Shown piece after piece: positions 17,773 through 30,844 of a stretch of 64,000 nt of DNA; the first letter of the stretch is position 1; every line of letters starts with the position of its first letter. The DNA is from Halomontanus rarus (GTDB lineage: Archaea; Halobacteriota; Halobacteria; Halobacteriales; Natrialbaceae). A program made the translations under genes and the position numbers. The notes below the pieces were generated by a model, which saw nothing but the letters and a program-made list of their open reading frames with translations, had not been told where the DNA came from and did not search any database. Where the stretch lies: NCBI RefSeq assembly GCF_017357405.1, contig NZ_CP071597.1, positions 1,984,001 through 2,048,000 of the forward strand, read 5' to 3'.

Positions 17773-18240
17773 ATGAACGATTTCGATGCCGACCGTCGCG
17801 AGCCGGCGGAAATTCTGCTCGTCGAGGACAACCCTGGCGACGTCCGACTGACCCAGGAGGCGTTCGAGGAGGGGCGAATCGAGAACACGCTCCACGTCGT
17901 CACCGACGGACTCGAAGCGCTCGACTTCATCTACCAGCGCGGAGAGTACGCCGACGTCCCGCATCCGGACATCGTCCTCCTCGATCTCAACCTCCCGCGA
18001 CTGAACGGCGACGAGGTACTCGAGGAAGTCAAATCCGACGAAGACCACTGCCACATCCCGATCGTCGTTCTGACGAGTTCGAAAGCCGAAGAGGACGTCG
18101 TCCGATCGTACGAACTACACGCCAACGCCTACCTCACGAAACCCGTCGATCCCGACGCGTTTATCGAAATCATCAGGTCTCTCGAGGAGTTCTGGCTCTC
18201 CGTCGTTCGGTTACCGGGCGACTGTATAGAACCCGAGTGA
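17773..18240 (+). CDS. Single-domain response regulator (Rcp1-like)
   Basis: 155 aa, a receiver domain only. The acidic pocket is in ILLVEDNPGD, the phospho-acceptor Asp is in IVLLDLNLPRLNGDEVL, the Thr/Ser switch in VLTSSKAEED and the Lys in AYLTKPVDPDAF. The N-terminal and insert pattern matches the Rcp1/CheY-like regulators common in haloarchaea. With no output domain, it acts by protein contact with a histidine kinase network; the partner is not encoded nearby. Confidence 0.92.
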   Translation: MNDFDADRREPAEILLVEDNPGDVRLTQEAFEEGRIENTLHVVTDGLEALDFIYQRGEYADVPHPDIVLLDLNLPRLNGDEVLEEVKSDEDHCHIPIVVLTSSKAEEDVVRSYELHANAYLTKPVDPDAFIEIIRSLEEFWLSVVRLPGDCIEPE

Positions 18241-18346
18241 GTCGATCCGAACGCGACCGCCGGTCCCGTTCTCCCCTTAGCTTACCTCACCTCGACCAAA
18301 ACAGTTTGGAGTAACCATTGTCATACCTCACTACAATTCGTTTCGT

Positions 18347-18727
18347 ATGGAAACCACGGAGCGAGGAACGCTCGATCTGGATACGGTCCAGACACTCCTC
18401 GGCCAGTCCCAGCGGCGCTATCTGCTCTATCACCTGATGGAAAACGACTGCGGAAACGTCGAGGAACTCTCGCTGCAGATCGCCGCGTGGGAACACGACG
18501 AGTCGGTCGAAACCGTCGACGAGGACGCACGCGAGCGGGTCGTCATCTCGCTGGTCCACAACCACCTGCCGCGACTCGCCGACCACGACATCGTCGAGTA
18601 CGATCTACGAAGCGGCGACGTCGTCCTCACCGACGGGTTCGAGGACCTCGAGCCGTTCGTCGACCAGTACAAACGAGCCGAGAACACCGAGGTGCCCGAC
18701 GTCCTTCCGCTCTCCCAGCGCTCCTGA
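18347..18727 (+). CDS. Winged-helix-like haloarchaeal protein (DUF7344-like)
   Basis: 126 aa. It begins with DTVQTLLGQSQRRYLLYHLM, a pattern common to the haloarchaeal DUF7344 helix-turn-helix domain, and continues with SLVHNHLPRLADHDIVEYDL, the wing and recognition area. Probably a DNA-binding regulator; the target is unknown. It follows the response regulator by 106 nt on the same strand and may work with it, but that is inference. Confidence 0.75.
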   Translation: METTERGTLDLDTVQTLLGQSQRRYLLYHLMENDCGNVEELSLQIAAWEHDESVETVDEDARERVVISLVHNHLPRLADHDIVEYDLRSGDVVLTDGFEDLEPFVDQYKRAENTEVPDVLPLSQRS

Positions 18728-18798
18728 CTGCTGACCGTCCAGTACGAGGTACGAGAGACGAGAGGCGCCACGTCCGAACGAAACGCGGGCGAGCGACC

Positions 18799-20766
18799 TC
18801 AGTCCTCGAGTGATCCTGCTTCGACGTCGACACTCGCACGCCGACGAGCGGTCCGCTCGACGAACTCCTCGGGCAAGGCGTCGATCTCGCCGACCTGCAC
18901 GCTCCAGAGGTTGGCGTAGAGGCCGTCCTGTGCGAGCAGCGTCTCGTGATCCCCCCGCTCGACGATTTCACCGTCGTCGAGGACGAGAATCTGGTCCGCG
19001 TTGCGGACCGTCGACAGCCGGTGGGCGATCGCAAAGGTAGTCCGATCGGCGACCAGTTCCTGCAGACTGTTCTGGATCAACACCTCGGTCTCGTTGTCGA
19101 CGTGACTCGTCGCCTCGTCCAAGATCAACATCGACGGATCGTTCAGGATCGCGCGAGCGATCGAGATACGCTGGCGCTGGCCACCCGACAGCTTGACCCC
19201 GCGCTCGCCGACGGTGGTCTCGAGGCCCTCGGGCAACTTCTCGACGAACTCCCAGGCGCCCGCCCGTTTGACCGCCTCGACGACGTCCGCCTCGTCGACC
19301 TCCGGACGACCGTAGGCGACGTTCTCCCGGACCGTCCCCTGAAAGAGGAACGGCTCCTGACTGACGTAGCCGATCGCGTCCCGCAGACTCGAGAGGGTGA
19401 CGTCGGTGATGTCGGTCCCGTCGACGCGGATCTCGCCGTCGTCGGCGTCGTACAGCCGCATCAGGAGCTTGACGAGCGTCGTCTTTCCGGCGCCGGTCGG
19501 GCCGACGAGGCCGACCAGATCGCCCGGCTCGGCGGTGAGGCTGACGCCGTCGAGGACGATTTCCTCTTCCGCTCCGTGGCTGCTCGAGCCGACCCCTTGA
19601 TCGGTCTCGTAACTGAAACTGACGTCGTCGTACTCGACGCGGCCCGCGACCGACTCGAGGGAGACGGCGTCGTCGGCTTCCGGAACCGAGGAGGGCTCGG
19701 TCATCAGCGCGTACACCCGTTCGGCGGCAGCCTGTGCGTACTGGTAGTCGTTGACGATCTCGCCGAACTGGCGCATCGGCCAGAGGAACCGGCGGCTGTA
19801 CATCAGGAACGTTACCAGCACGCCGGCCGATAGCGACATCGTGAACGGACCGGGAGCTCCGAACAGCACCCAGTAGCCGCCGACGAGGAACGTGAGGACG
19901 AACCCGGCGCCGGTGATGATCCGCAGCGTCGGGAAGAACTTGATCCGAGTCGTGATCGCGTCCCAGTTGGCGTCGAGGTACGTCCGCGAGGCACCTTCGA
20001 CGCGGTCGTACTCGTACCCCTCGCGGTTGTAGGCCTTGATCACTTCGACGCCGCTGACGTTGTTCTCCAGGCGGGAATTGAGCTGGCCGACCGAGGAGCG
20101 AACCGTCTGGTACTTCGGCTTGACGATCCGCACGAAGGCGTAACTCGCGAGCATGAGCGCCGGAACGGCGACGAGTCCGACGAGCGCGAGCTGCCAGTTG
20201 AGCCAGAGCATCAACCCGCCCACCCCGACGACGAGAACGGAGATCCGGATGAAGTTGTTCAGATCCCGCGTGAGGAACTGCTCTAACTGGTTGACGTCGT
20301 TGTTCAGGACGCTCATGATCTCCCCCGTCTGCACCTCGTCGAAGAAGGACTTGTCCAGTCGCTGGACGACGTCGTAGGTGTCGATCCGGATATCGTGCTG
20401 GACGTTCTGTGCGAAGTGGTTCCACGCCCAGCTATTGAGCCAGTTCAGGCCGGCGACGGCGACGTACGTCACCGCGATGATCCCGACCGAGAGCCAGAAC
20501 TGGCCCGTCTCGGTCCCCGGAATCCAGCCGTCCGGAACGAGCGGCAGCGTGTACGGCCCGTCGCCGGTAAACAAGGCGTCGATCGCGACCCCGATTATCA
20601 GCGCCGGAACGAGTTCCAGCAGCCTGGCGACGACACTCGCGAACCCACCCACCGCGAACTGGAGTTTGTACCCGCGCCCGTAATCGCGGAACAACTCCCA
20701 CATAGCGTTGTCGACCCGACCGCGCATCTCGTCGAACGGGTCGGAATCCTGTTTCGAAGTAGACAT
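18799..20766 (-). CDS. ABC exporter, fused membrane and ATPase domains
   Basis: 655 aa from the ATG at 20766. The N-terminal half is a six-helix ABC exporter membrane domain (about residues 30-330). The ATPase domain has Walker A GLVGPTGAGKTTLVKLL, signature LSGGQRQRISIARAI and Walker B LILDEATSHVD, with the H-loop in AHRLSTVRNA. It is a half-transporter that should act as a homodimer to export lipids, drugs or peptides. A TetR-type operator lies directly before its start and a TetR gene is encoded 130 nt upstream, suggesting inducible multidrug-type export. Confidence 0.92.
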   Translation of the reverse strand: MSTSKQDSDPFDEMRGRVDNAMWELFRDYGRGYKLQFAVGGFASVVARLLELVPALIIGVAIDALFTGDGPYTLPLVPDGWIPGTETGQFWLSVGIIAVTYVAVAGLNWLNSWAWNHFAQNVQHDIRIDTYDVVQRLDKSFFDEVQTGEIMSVLNNDVNQLEQFLTRDLNNFIRISVLVVGVGGLMLWLNWQLALVGLVAVPALMLASYAFVRIVKPKYQTVRSSVGQLNSRLENNVSGVEVIKAYNREGYEYDRVEGASRTYLDANWDAITTRIKFFPTLRIITGAGFVLTFLVGGYWVLFGAPGPFTMSLSAGVLVTFLMYSRRFLWPMRQFGEIVNDYQYAQAAAERVYALMTEPSSVPEADDAVSLESVAGRVEYDDVSFSYETDQGVGSSSHGAEEEIVLDGVSLTAEPGDLVGLVGPTGAGKTTLVKLLMRLYDADDGEIRVDGTDITDVTLSSLRDAIGYVSQEPFLFQGTVRENVAYGRPEVDEADVVEAVKRAGAWEFVEKLPEGLETTVGERGVKLSGGQRQRISIARAILNDPSMLILDEATSHVDNETEVLIQNSLQELVADRTTFAIAHRLSTVRNADQILVLDDGEIVERGDHETLLAQDGLYANLWSVQVGEIDALPEEFVERTARRRASVDVEAGSLED

Positions 20767-20767
20767 A

Positions 20768-20783
20768 CTGACCGATCGGTTAG
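20768..20783 (-). promoter_or_regulatory. Predicted TetR operator in front of the ABC exporter
   Basis: A near-perfect 16-bp palindrome on the plus strand, CTGACCGATCGGTTAG, differs from its own reverse complement at one mirrored pair. It lies 2 nt before the exporter start, where a leaderless transcript would begin, with a TATA-like GTTTTGAAG (minus strand) at about 20789-20797. The CCGATCGGT core is typical of TetR-family sites. Confidence 0.65.
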
Positions 20784-20895
20784 CCAGCTTCAAAACAGTT
20801 GTGGCGTCTGCAAACAAGGCACACAGACCCTCGCAAAGAGCCATCCTCCGGTGCACCGACCAGTTACTGATCCCGCCTTCGCAACGTCGCAGAAT

Positions 20896-21582
20896 TCACT
20901 CGCGGACGATATCGTCTATCACGTGCTCACGGACCGCCTCGCGGGCTGTCAACGGCGCCTCCTCGGGCCCGAGCGTCGCCTGTCGCGTCCGCGCCCCCTC
21001 GAGCGCGTCGAGGACGAGATCCGCCGTCCGCTCGGGATCGACCTCGCGAAACGTCTCGTCCTCGATCCCGTCCGCGACGATCGACGCCAGTGCCGACCGA
21101 ATGGCGTCGTTGTTCGCCTTCAACTGTTCGCGAAACACCTCCTGGTGTGCCGCCTGCAGGCGTAGTTCCAGTACCGCACGCCAGAACGCCTGCCGATCCG
21201 CGTCCGCCGGCTGGACGACGAACCGATCGACGAACGCGAGCAAGCGCGCCTCCGGATCGTCGGTCTCCGATTCGATCTCCACGAGCCACTCGTCCAACCG
21301 GTCGAGGAATCGCTCGAGAAACGTCAGCAACAACTCCTCTTTCGTATCGAAATGATAGTGGATCAGTGACTTGCTCGTCCCCGCCTCGGCCGCGATCGCA
21401 CGCATCGTGAGTCCGGCGTACCCCTCCTCACAGAGAACGTGATAGGTCGCCTCCATGATCTCCTCGCGAGCGTCCGTCGATTCTGCCTCCGGAGCTGGCG
21501 ACGGTGAAGCCGAAGACGAGGACGAGGACGAACCGGCATCCGAATCTGACGTCGACGACGAACCGTTCGACGACCGTTCCAT
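20896..21582 (-). CDS. TetR/AcrR-family transcriptional regulator
   Basis: 228 aa. An unusual Ser/Asp/Glu-rich leader of about 35 residues precedes the TetR helix-turn-helix: YAGLTMRAIAAEAGTSKSLI then HYHFDTKEELLLTFLERFLD. The C-terminal half is a helical ligand-binding domain. It is encoded just upstream of the ABC exporter on the same strand, and the palindrome before the exporter fits its expected operator, so it most likely represses export until a ligand binds. The start could be the ATG at 21582 or a codon 6 nt upstream. Confidence 0.9.
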   Translation of the reverse strand: MERSSNGSSSTSDSDAGSSSSSSSASPSPAPEAESTDAREEIMEATYHVLCEEGYAGLTMRAIAAEAGTSKSLIHYHFDTKEELLLTFLERFLDRLDEWLVEIESETDDPEARLLAFVDRFVVQPADADRQAFWRAVLELRLQAAHQEVFREQLKANNDAIRSALASIVADGIEDETFREVDPERTADLVLDALEGARTRQATLGPEEAPLTAREAVREHVIDDIVRE

Positions 21583-22173
21583 ACGCACACATTCGAGGCC
21601 GATGACCTAACAGTAGCGGAAGTCGACCCCTCGGCCGAAAGGCATCTCGCTCATGACGGCCGTTCTTGCCCCTAGATCGATGCGGGAACAAATACCACGG
21701 GAAAAACTCGCATTCGATGGCCGCTCGAGTACGAATCGATGGTGAGACGACGCCATCATCGTGAAAACGACGGTCGCCAACACGAACGACACTGTCGCAG
21801 ATAACGGTTCGGTCATCGACAGTGAATACCCCGTTACGACCGTGACCGTCGACGGCACAAAACCGTTCACGGGAGTTCCTCACGCCCCACGGGAACGTCG
21901 CGGGTCGATATCGGCGCGGTCGACCGTCCGACTCCCAACAGTCACGTCTCCGCCCGCACGACAACAGCGCTCGGGTCGAAACGACCCTAAACGAGAGCGT
22001 GGAAGGCATACCCGATTGTGTGACGACATTTTGGCGGGAAATCGAACGACGGAATCCGAATTCGCGATCGACAGCGGAACCGAGATAGCGGCGACCGTTT
22101 CCGGTAGTCCAAAGCCCGGGTATCGCTTGCTCCCGTAGGGGTACTTATGCCGCTCACGCTCAAAGGGAGGAGC
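21583..22173. other. 591-nt region without a convincing gene
   Basis: A minus-strand frame at 21607-21870 (87 aa) and a plus frame at 21761-22138 (125 aa) overlap each other. Neither shows family motifs or the acidic codon bias of the neighbours. A TATA-like GTACTTATGC at 22141 probably serves the tiny ORF pair that follows. Confidence 0.45.
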
Positions 22174-22251
22174 ATGACAACAGATACGCGTAATCGGTTT
22201 AGGCCGTCTCACTACGAACCGGCCGCAGTCACGGGGGAGGGGAACCGATGA
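22174..22251 (+). CDS. Tiny ORF, 25 aa, possible leader peptide
   Basis: MTTDTRNRFRPSHYEPAAVT then five more residues. A GGGAGG Shine-Dalgarno (22165-22170) stands just before the ATG, and its TGA overlaps the next ATG (ATGA at 22248-22251). The sequence is unlike known domains. It may be a genuine mini-protein or a translated leader coupling the next gene. Confidence 0.45.
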   Translation: MTTDTRNRFRPSHYEPAAVTGEGNR

Positions 22252-22421
22252 CTGACGTCAGCAAATGCCAGGAACCCCGTACCCGTACCGAGGACGTGGA
22301 CATCACCGAGACTGACACCGAGGAGGACACCGACCGAGAAGACGCCCACCTCGACGACGTCGAAGTCGGCGCAGGATGTACGGAAATCTGGGAACACCTC
22401 GCCGAGCAGCGTGACGAGTAG
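22248..22421 (+). CDS. Small conserved haloarchaeal protein ending in a CTEIWEHLAE motif
   Basis: 57 aa with an SD-like GGGGAGGGG just upstream. The first two thirds are acidic (TEDVDITETDTEEDTDRED). The C-terminus VGAGCTEIWEHLAEQRDE is a short segment that I recall from other small haloarchaeal proteins. The Cys and the WEH triplet suggest a metal or partner contact. It is coupled by ATGA to the tiny ORF upstream and sits 142 nt before the DUF7119-like gene, which may share its transcript. Confidence 0.65.
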   Translation: MTDVSKCQEPRTRTEDVDITETDTEEDTDREDAHLDDVEVGAGCTEIWEHLAEQRDE

Positions 22422-22563
22422 TCTCATTCGAGAGCGGGAAACGAGAACAGAAGAGAGACGCTGACGAACCGCCAGAATCGTATCTTATTTCGTATCGTCC
22501 TCCGGAGAGAGATATTCGCCCCGGTGAAGACCTTTTTGAGCAGCAAGCACCTATCGTCAGTTC

Positions 22564-23328
22564 ATGACGGACGACCGCCCCGGTGATCGAACTCGTCCAC
22601 GTCGCGAACGCGAACGAGGTCGCAACCGCGAACGCGAGCGTGAACGCGAACGATCGATCCCAACAGATCGTGAATCTCCCGTCGGCGCACCGGTCATTCG
22701 GGGCGACGAGTCGGTCACTGGCAGTCACGCTCGTGAGGCCGTCCAGTTCGACCCCGACGATCCAGACAGCCTCCAGACGGCCGCAGAGACCGTCCAACAG
22801 TTCGCAACTGGAACCGCCGGCAGCGAAGATAACCTCTACATGCTCCGCGGCGCAGCCGCCTGCGCCGCACTCGTCCGCGGCGAAGGATCCTACAAAGCCG
22901 CGGCGGAACGCGCGAGTAAGACACAGGACGGCAATGAAAGCGACGACGACGCCGTCAGCGTCTCGTTCATCCGAAAGTGGGCTCGCGTCCACGACCTCCC
23001 CCAATCCGTCCGCCGCCAAGTCGCCCTCGGACACATCGCTCCGACCGCCGCCAAACACATCGCCCGCGTCGGTGGCGAAGCCCGCCTCCTGCTCGCGTGG
23101 GCCACACTCGACGGCACCCTTACCGTCCGCGAGGTCAGACACGTCGCCAGCGCCGTCAACGACGGCACCCCCATCGACCGTGCGCTCGCCGATCAAGACG
23201 TCACACTCGGTCGACTCGAGGTCACACTCCCACCTTCGATCTATCGCGATCTCCGGCGACAGGCAGCCAACGAAAGTACCTCCCCCGACACGCTCGTCGC
23301 CGAAGCCCTCGACGCGTTCCTCGACTAA
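22564..23328 (+). CDS. Haloarchaeal helix-turn-helix-like protein (DUF7119-like)
   Basis: 254 aa. The N-terminus has a strongly biased Arg/Glu run (residues about 12-31). The conserved body begins at DRESPVGAPVIRGDESVTGS and includes NLYMLRGAAACAALVRGEGS, VSFIRKWARVHDLPQSVRR and IAPTAAKHIARVGGEARLLL. The helical pattern with AAERASK and SVSFIRKW resembles a DNA-binding fold, followed by a C-terminal ribbon-helix-helix-like segment (RLEVTLPPSIYRDLRRQA). I recall it as a widely conserved haloarchaeal family. The role is unknown; a transcription or DNA-binding function is inferred. Confidence 0.78.
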   Translation: MTDDRPGDRTRPRRERERGRNRERERERERSIPTDRESPVGAPVIRGDESVTGSHAREAVQFDPDDPDSLQTAAETVQQFATGTAGSEDNLYMLRGAAACAALVRGEGSYKAAAERASKTQDGNESDDDAVSVSFIRKWARVHDLPQSVRRQVALGHIAPTAAKHIARVGGEARLLLAWATLDGTLTVREVRHVASAVNDGTPIDRALADQDVTLGRLEVTLPPSIYRDLRRQAANESTSPDTLVAEALDAFLD

Positions 23329-23445
23329 CGCCTAGAACATCAACCGAAGTGAACACGTGGAGTAACGAACGACCGTACCCGAACTCGCCGACAATCACCG
23401 GAGAAAGAAACGTTTAACCGCTACTCACCAAAAGAGGATACTACG

Positions 23446-23498
<53 letters not shown>

Positions 23499-23519
<21 letters not shown>

Positions 23520-23760
23520 CTTTTACGACGAGCAAACTCGCGAGTGGCAAAGCAACCACCAGCGATTTGAACGCAGGGAGCAGCTTTGCTGCGATCGTAT
23601 GTTCAAATCGCGCCCAGCCCGCTTTTGCACGACCAAGTCCGTGAGGAGCGAAACGGACAGAGCAATTTGAATCGCAGAGAGGTCGCACATAGCGCAGAGC
23701 ACGTCCAATCGTACGTTCAAATCGAATTGCGCTCGACCCACTTTTGCGAGATTTCCGACC
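23499..23760 (+). repeat. Tandem degenerate copies of the tRNA-Lys 3' end
   Basis: GTTCAAATCG starts at 23499 (inside the tRNA), 23601 and 23715, giving periods of 102 and 114 nt. The second copy continues CGCCCAGCCCGCTTTT, nearly matching the tRNA tail and its trailing T run; the third is more decayed (GCTCGACCCACTTTT). The spacers also resemble each other (AGCGATTTGAACGCAG against AGCAATTTGAATCGCAG). These are attachment-site-like duplications or decayed tandem units; none is a full tRNA. Confidence 0.7.
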
Positions 23761-23891
23761 TACGACCTGCGACCCACGACCAATAGACGACACGAAAACC
23801 GAACCGACCACATCGAATACGGCCCTCGCTATCGACATCGACACGTCACCGTGATACGGGACAAAACGACGACAAACAGAACTCCCGACGT

Positions 23892-24833
23892 CTATCCGCG
23901 GACCGGCATAAACGCCAGTGCAGCGATGACAATCGCCGTCAACACAGCCAGCGAAACGACCCACCAGAGACCACGAATGCGGTCACTGTGATCCGTAACA
24001 CTGTCCTGCTGGGCCTGGAAGGCCTCAAGATCACTCGTCAGATACACCTGCTCGTCACTCGGGAAGTACACACCGAACTCCTGATCGTTCAGGATCACCG
24101 TCTCTGCGTTCGCGAGCTCGGATTCGTCAACTTCGGTACCGATGTATTCGACCGTCACCATTTCGGCGCTTACATCCGTGACTTCACCCTCGACCATTTC
24201 CTCGCTGTCTTCGTTGTAGAACTCGATACTGTCACCGGTCTCGTAAACCTGCGTATCGATCTCGTCGAACTCGGAGATGTGGACGAGTTCCTCGGATCCG
24301 TTCTCGGAGGTGATAACGTAGGGTTGCCCCTCACGCTCGACGACCTCGTACTCTTCCTCGTCGAAAGCCTCGATGAGCATGAACGCCTGTGGTTCGGCAC
24401 CATCGTCGCCTTCGGCACTTTCGTTCCCACCTTCGCTCTCGTTTCCACCCTCACTCTCGTTCCCACCGTCGTCTTCACCGTTCTCCTCAGCACCCCCGGG
24501 CTGAATCATCATCACGGTATACTCGTCGTCCTCGCTATCGCCGAGCATGACCGAGTCACCACTATCCCAGTCACCGTCACCCTGGCCTTCCCATTGAACC
24601 TCGAGCACTGCACTTTCGTTGACGTACTCGACAGTTCCGGATCCGTCACTTAACTGAGAAACGTTGAACGTCTGCCCATCGACCTCGAACTCTTGGCCGG
24701 CCTCGAGTACATGATCGGCGTTTGCCTCATCGATCGTCACCTCGGGTGACTCTGCGGTTGCGATGACGCCATACGCACCCGCAGCGACCACCATGAAGAG
24801 GACGACGTAGAGAATCCCTGCTCGGAATTGCAT
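23892..24833 (-). CDS. Conserved haloarchaeal protein with two terminal membrane segments
   Basis: 313 aa from the ATG at 24833 (MQFRAGILYVVLFMVVAAGA). There is one N-terminal and one C-terminal TM segment (GLWWVVSLAVLTAIVIAALA). Between them is a large acidic exterior domain with a Gly/Asn/Ser-rich repeat (GGNESEGGNESEGGNES, about residues 120-136). Recurrent motifs such as EVDGQTFNVSQLSDG and VYETGDSIEFYN suggest repeated small beta domains. Function unknown. The upstream in-frame extension lacks this organisation and was left out. Confidence 0.72.
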   Translation of the reverse strand: MQFRAGILYVVLFMVVAAGAYGVIATAESPEVTIDEANADHVLEAGQEFEVDGQTFNVSQLSDGSGTVEYVNESAVLEVQWEGQGDGDWDSGDSVMLGDSEDDEYTVMMIQPGGAEENGEDDGGNESEGGNESEGGNESAEGDDGAEPQAFMLIEAFDEEEYEVVEREGQPYVITSENGSEELVHISEFDEIDTQVYETGDSIEFYNEDSEEMVEGEVTDVSAEMVTVEYIGTEVDESELANAETVILNDQEFGVYFPSDEQVYLTSDLEAFQAQQDSVTDHSDRIRGLWWVVSLAVLTAIVIAALAFMPVRG

Positions 24834-25060
24834 GTGTGAAGCGTATCCCGCCCGTCGTATAACGGTTACTAAGTTCCCGGAGTGGACTCGAGGTGTGTCA
24901 CAGAAACGCACTACATCCGGAACACACCGATTATCACATTACTGTCGTAGATCGATTCCCCATCTGAACGCGCCACTTTGCGATCCAGCCCGGACTCGAG
25001 TTATCGATGCGAAATCGAATTGGGGTCGACGCGGAGTACGCGTGCGTGTGAAACATAAAT

Positions 25061-25291
25061 TCATCTCGTCGGACGCGCCCAGACCGCAGCCCACGCGAAC
25101 AACACGACGCCAGTCAAACTGATTCCAGCTGCGATATCACCGACGAACGGGACGAGCGCCGCCCCAGTAATAAACAGCACACCAGAGAGGATCGTCATCA
25201 TTCGCCGCGGATTGTACCCACACTCCGGACACTCCTCGTGACCGACGAGAATCGTCTCGCCACAGAGTCGACAGGGACGACGTTCTGGCAT
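25061..25291 (-). CDS. Small zinc-ribbon membrane protein
   Basis: 76 aa from the ATG at 25291. MPERRPCRLCGETILVGHEE then CPECGYNPRR provides two CxxC knuckles of a zinc ribbon. Two membrane helices follow (MTILSGVLFITGAALVPFV and AAGISLTGVVLFAWAAVW). The cytoplasmic ribbon plus membrane anchor layout is common in haloarchaea; no function is assigned. Confidence 0.75.
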   Translation of the reverse strand: MPERRPCRLCGETILVGHEECPECGYNPRRMMTILSGVLFITGAALVPFVGDIAAGISLTGVVLFAWAAVWARPTR

Positions 25292-25377
25292 ATTCCGTAC
25301 TCGTATCGGAACCGAGTTAAGAATACGTGGGTCGTAGCGAATATCCAACAGAGGTCAAGATCGATAGATGACGAATA

Positions 25378-25453
25378 AGCCAAGGGCCGGATTTGAACCG
25401 GCGGTGGGCGGCTCTGCAGGCCGCTGCGTTCGGCCGGACTCTGCCACCTTGGC
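25378..25453 (-). tRNA. tRNA-Cys (GCA)
   Basis: On the minus strand GCCAAGG pairs with CCTTGGC, the anticodon loop carries GCA, and the discriminator is U, as expected for tRNA-Cys. It lies 164 nt downstream of 5S, after the terminator hairpin, so it may be transcribed with the rRNA operon or separately; both are plausible. Confidence 0.95.
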
Positions 25454-25526
25454 GCAAGAGGCAGTAGATGCCTCTGGTGGTTAACTGTATCGGTACGAAA
25501 CGATTTACACACGGATTGCGGTATAA

Positions 25527-25563
25527 ATAAAAAACCCCAGAGAGCGCTGTCGCTCTCTGAGGT
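25527..25563 (-). terminator. Hairpin-T terminator after 5S rRNA
   Basis: On the minus strand CCTCAGAGAGCG, a 3-nt loop and GCGCTCTCTGGGG form a strong hairpin followed by six Ts. It stands between 5S and tRNA-Cys, so it may end most rRNA transcripts. Confidence 0.75.
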
Positions 25564-25616
25564 GTGATGATCACGCGGAGCAGCAATACCACTCCGCGAA
25601 GTTATGATAGTATGAG

Positions 25617-25739
25617 TGGAGGCGGCGAAACGGATTTCCCAGAGGATCTCTCACTCCAGTACTGACCGTAACGCAGGTGGGCTTATCTTCCGTGTTCGGA
25701 ACGGGTACGGGAGTCGCCCCACCGCTGTGGCCGCCTTAA
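25617..25739 (-). rRNA. 5S rRNA
   Basis: About 122 nt, starting TTAAGGCGGCCACAGCGGTG on the minus strand, with CCCGTACCCGTTCCGAACAC and GGAAGATAAGCCCACC, the standard haloarchaeal 5S core, and ending CGCCGCCT. The ends are estimated to within a few nucleotides. Confidence 0.95.
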
Positions 25740-25809
25740 CGCCGATCGATGGAATCGAACCATCTTTCCCGGAACCACTGTTCCGGGAACCAGTATCGGT
25801 GGTCTGTCT

Positions 25810-25829
25810 CCGTGTGTACGTGTAGTCCA
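25810..25829 (-). repeat. 23S processing stem, 3' arm
   Basis: This 20-nt segment is an exact reverse complement of 28860-28879 on the other side of the 23S gene. The two would form the long stem with a bulge-helix-bulge used in archaeal pre-rRNA excision. Confidence 0.85.
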
Positions 25830-25872
25830 GTTAACGCCTGGACCCGTTTCCGGGTCCGTACGATCCATGCGT

Positions 25873-28789
<2,917 letters not shown>

Positions 28790-28859
28790 CGTTCTACGGA
28801 TCGGTTACGTGTCGTACGGATGTACGACGTGTGACCCGGGAACGGGTCCAGTGGACGCC

Positions 28860-28879
28860 TGGACTACACGTACACACGG
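28860..28879 (-). repeat. 23S processing stem, 5' arm
   Basis: Exact 20-nt complement of 25810-25829; together they flank 23S and form its processing helix. Confidence 0.85.
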
Positions 28880-29021
28880 TCTCATTTGCACGCCGGTAGA
28901 CGGCCGGCCTGCATTGACCCTTCCCATCCACACTTGCGCGGGATGGTGCATCGGTTCGTTCGGATTAGATCGAAGACGTCTGTCCCACTTAAGGGACTCG
29001 GTCTCGATCCGCTCCGAGACA

Positions 29022-29093
29022 TGGACCCACAGGGATTCGAACCCTGGGCATCCTCCTTGCAAAGGAGGCACTCTACCACTGAGCTATGGGCCC
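29022..29093 (-). tRNA. tRNA-Ala (UGC) in the 16S-23S spacer
   Basis: 72 nt on the minus strand: acceptor GGGCCCA with TGGGTCC, D-arm GCTC/GAGT, anticodon loop TTTGCAA with TGC, and T-arm GGGTTCGAATCCC. This is the usual position of tRNA-Ala in haloarchaeal rRNA operons. Confidence 0.97.
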
Positions 29094-29139
29094 ACCCCCA
29101 CCGGCTCGATCGCCGCGATCGAGTTGGTGGGGGACTTAC

Positions 29140-29157
29140 TGTTAGCCTTGATAGTTC
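29140..29157 (-). repeat. 16S processing stem, 3' arm
   Basis: TGTTAGCCTTGATAGTTC on the plus strand is the reverse complement of 30819-30836. A second matching block, 29183-29200 against 30774-30791, pairs with one mismatch. Together they flank 16S. Confidence 0.85.
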
Positions 29158-29238
29158 TAAGGTGCTCGCTCGGCCGACGCGTTGGGTGACCGAACGGACC
29201 GAATAGGTGGGCCAGGGCGTCGCCCTGGTCCCGATCTG

Positions 29239-30713
<1,475 letters not shown>

Positions 30714-30818
30714 GCTATTCCCCGGCAGAGCCGGGGAGTTGGCGGAGTATGATGTCATACTCACACGTAACTTGGTCCGTTCGGTGACCCAGATCGTATC
30801 GACCGATCGAGCGTCACC

Positions 30819-30836
30819 GAACTATCAAGGCTAACA
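30819..30836 (-). repeat. 16S processing stem, 5' arm
   Basis: GAACTATCAAGGCTAACA (plus strand) pairs with 29140-29157. Confidence 0.85.
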
Positions 30837-30844
30837 TCAGATCC

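Noticed and set aside
17282..17776. 164-residue plus-strand frame in the gap before the response regulator
   Set aside because: Arg/Thr/Pro-rich with no acidic bias or motif; overlaps the response regulator start.
21607..21870. 87-residue minus-strand hydrophobic-looking frame
   Set aside because: The hydrophobic look is weak, there is no ribosome site, and it overlaps another unsupported frame on the other strand.
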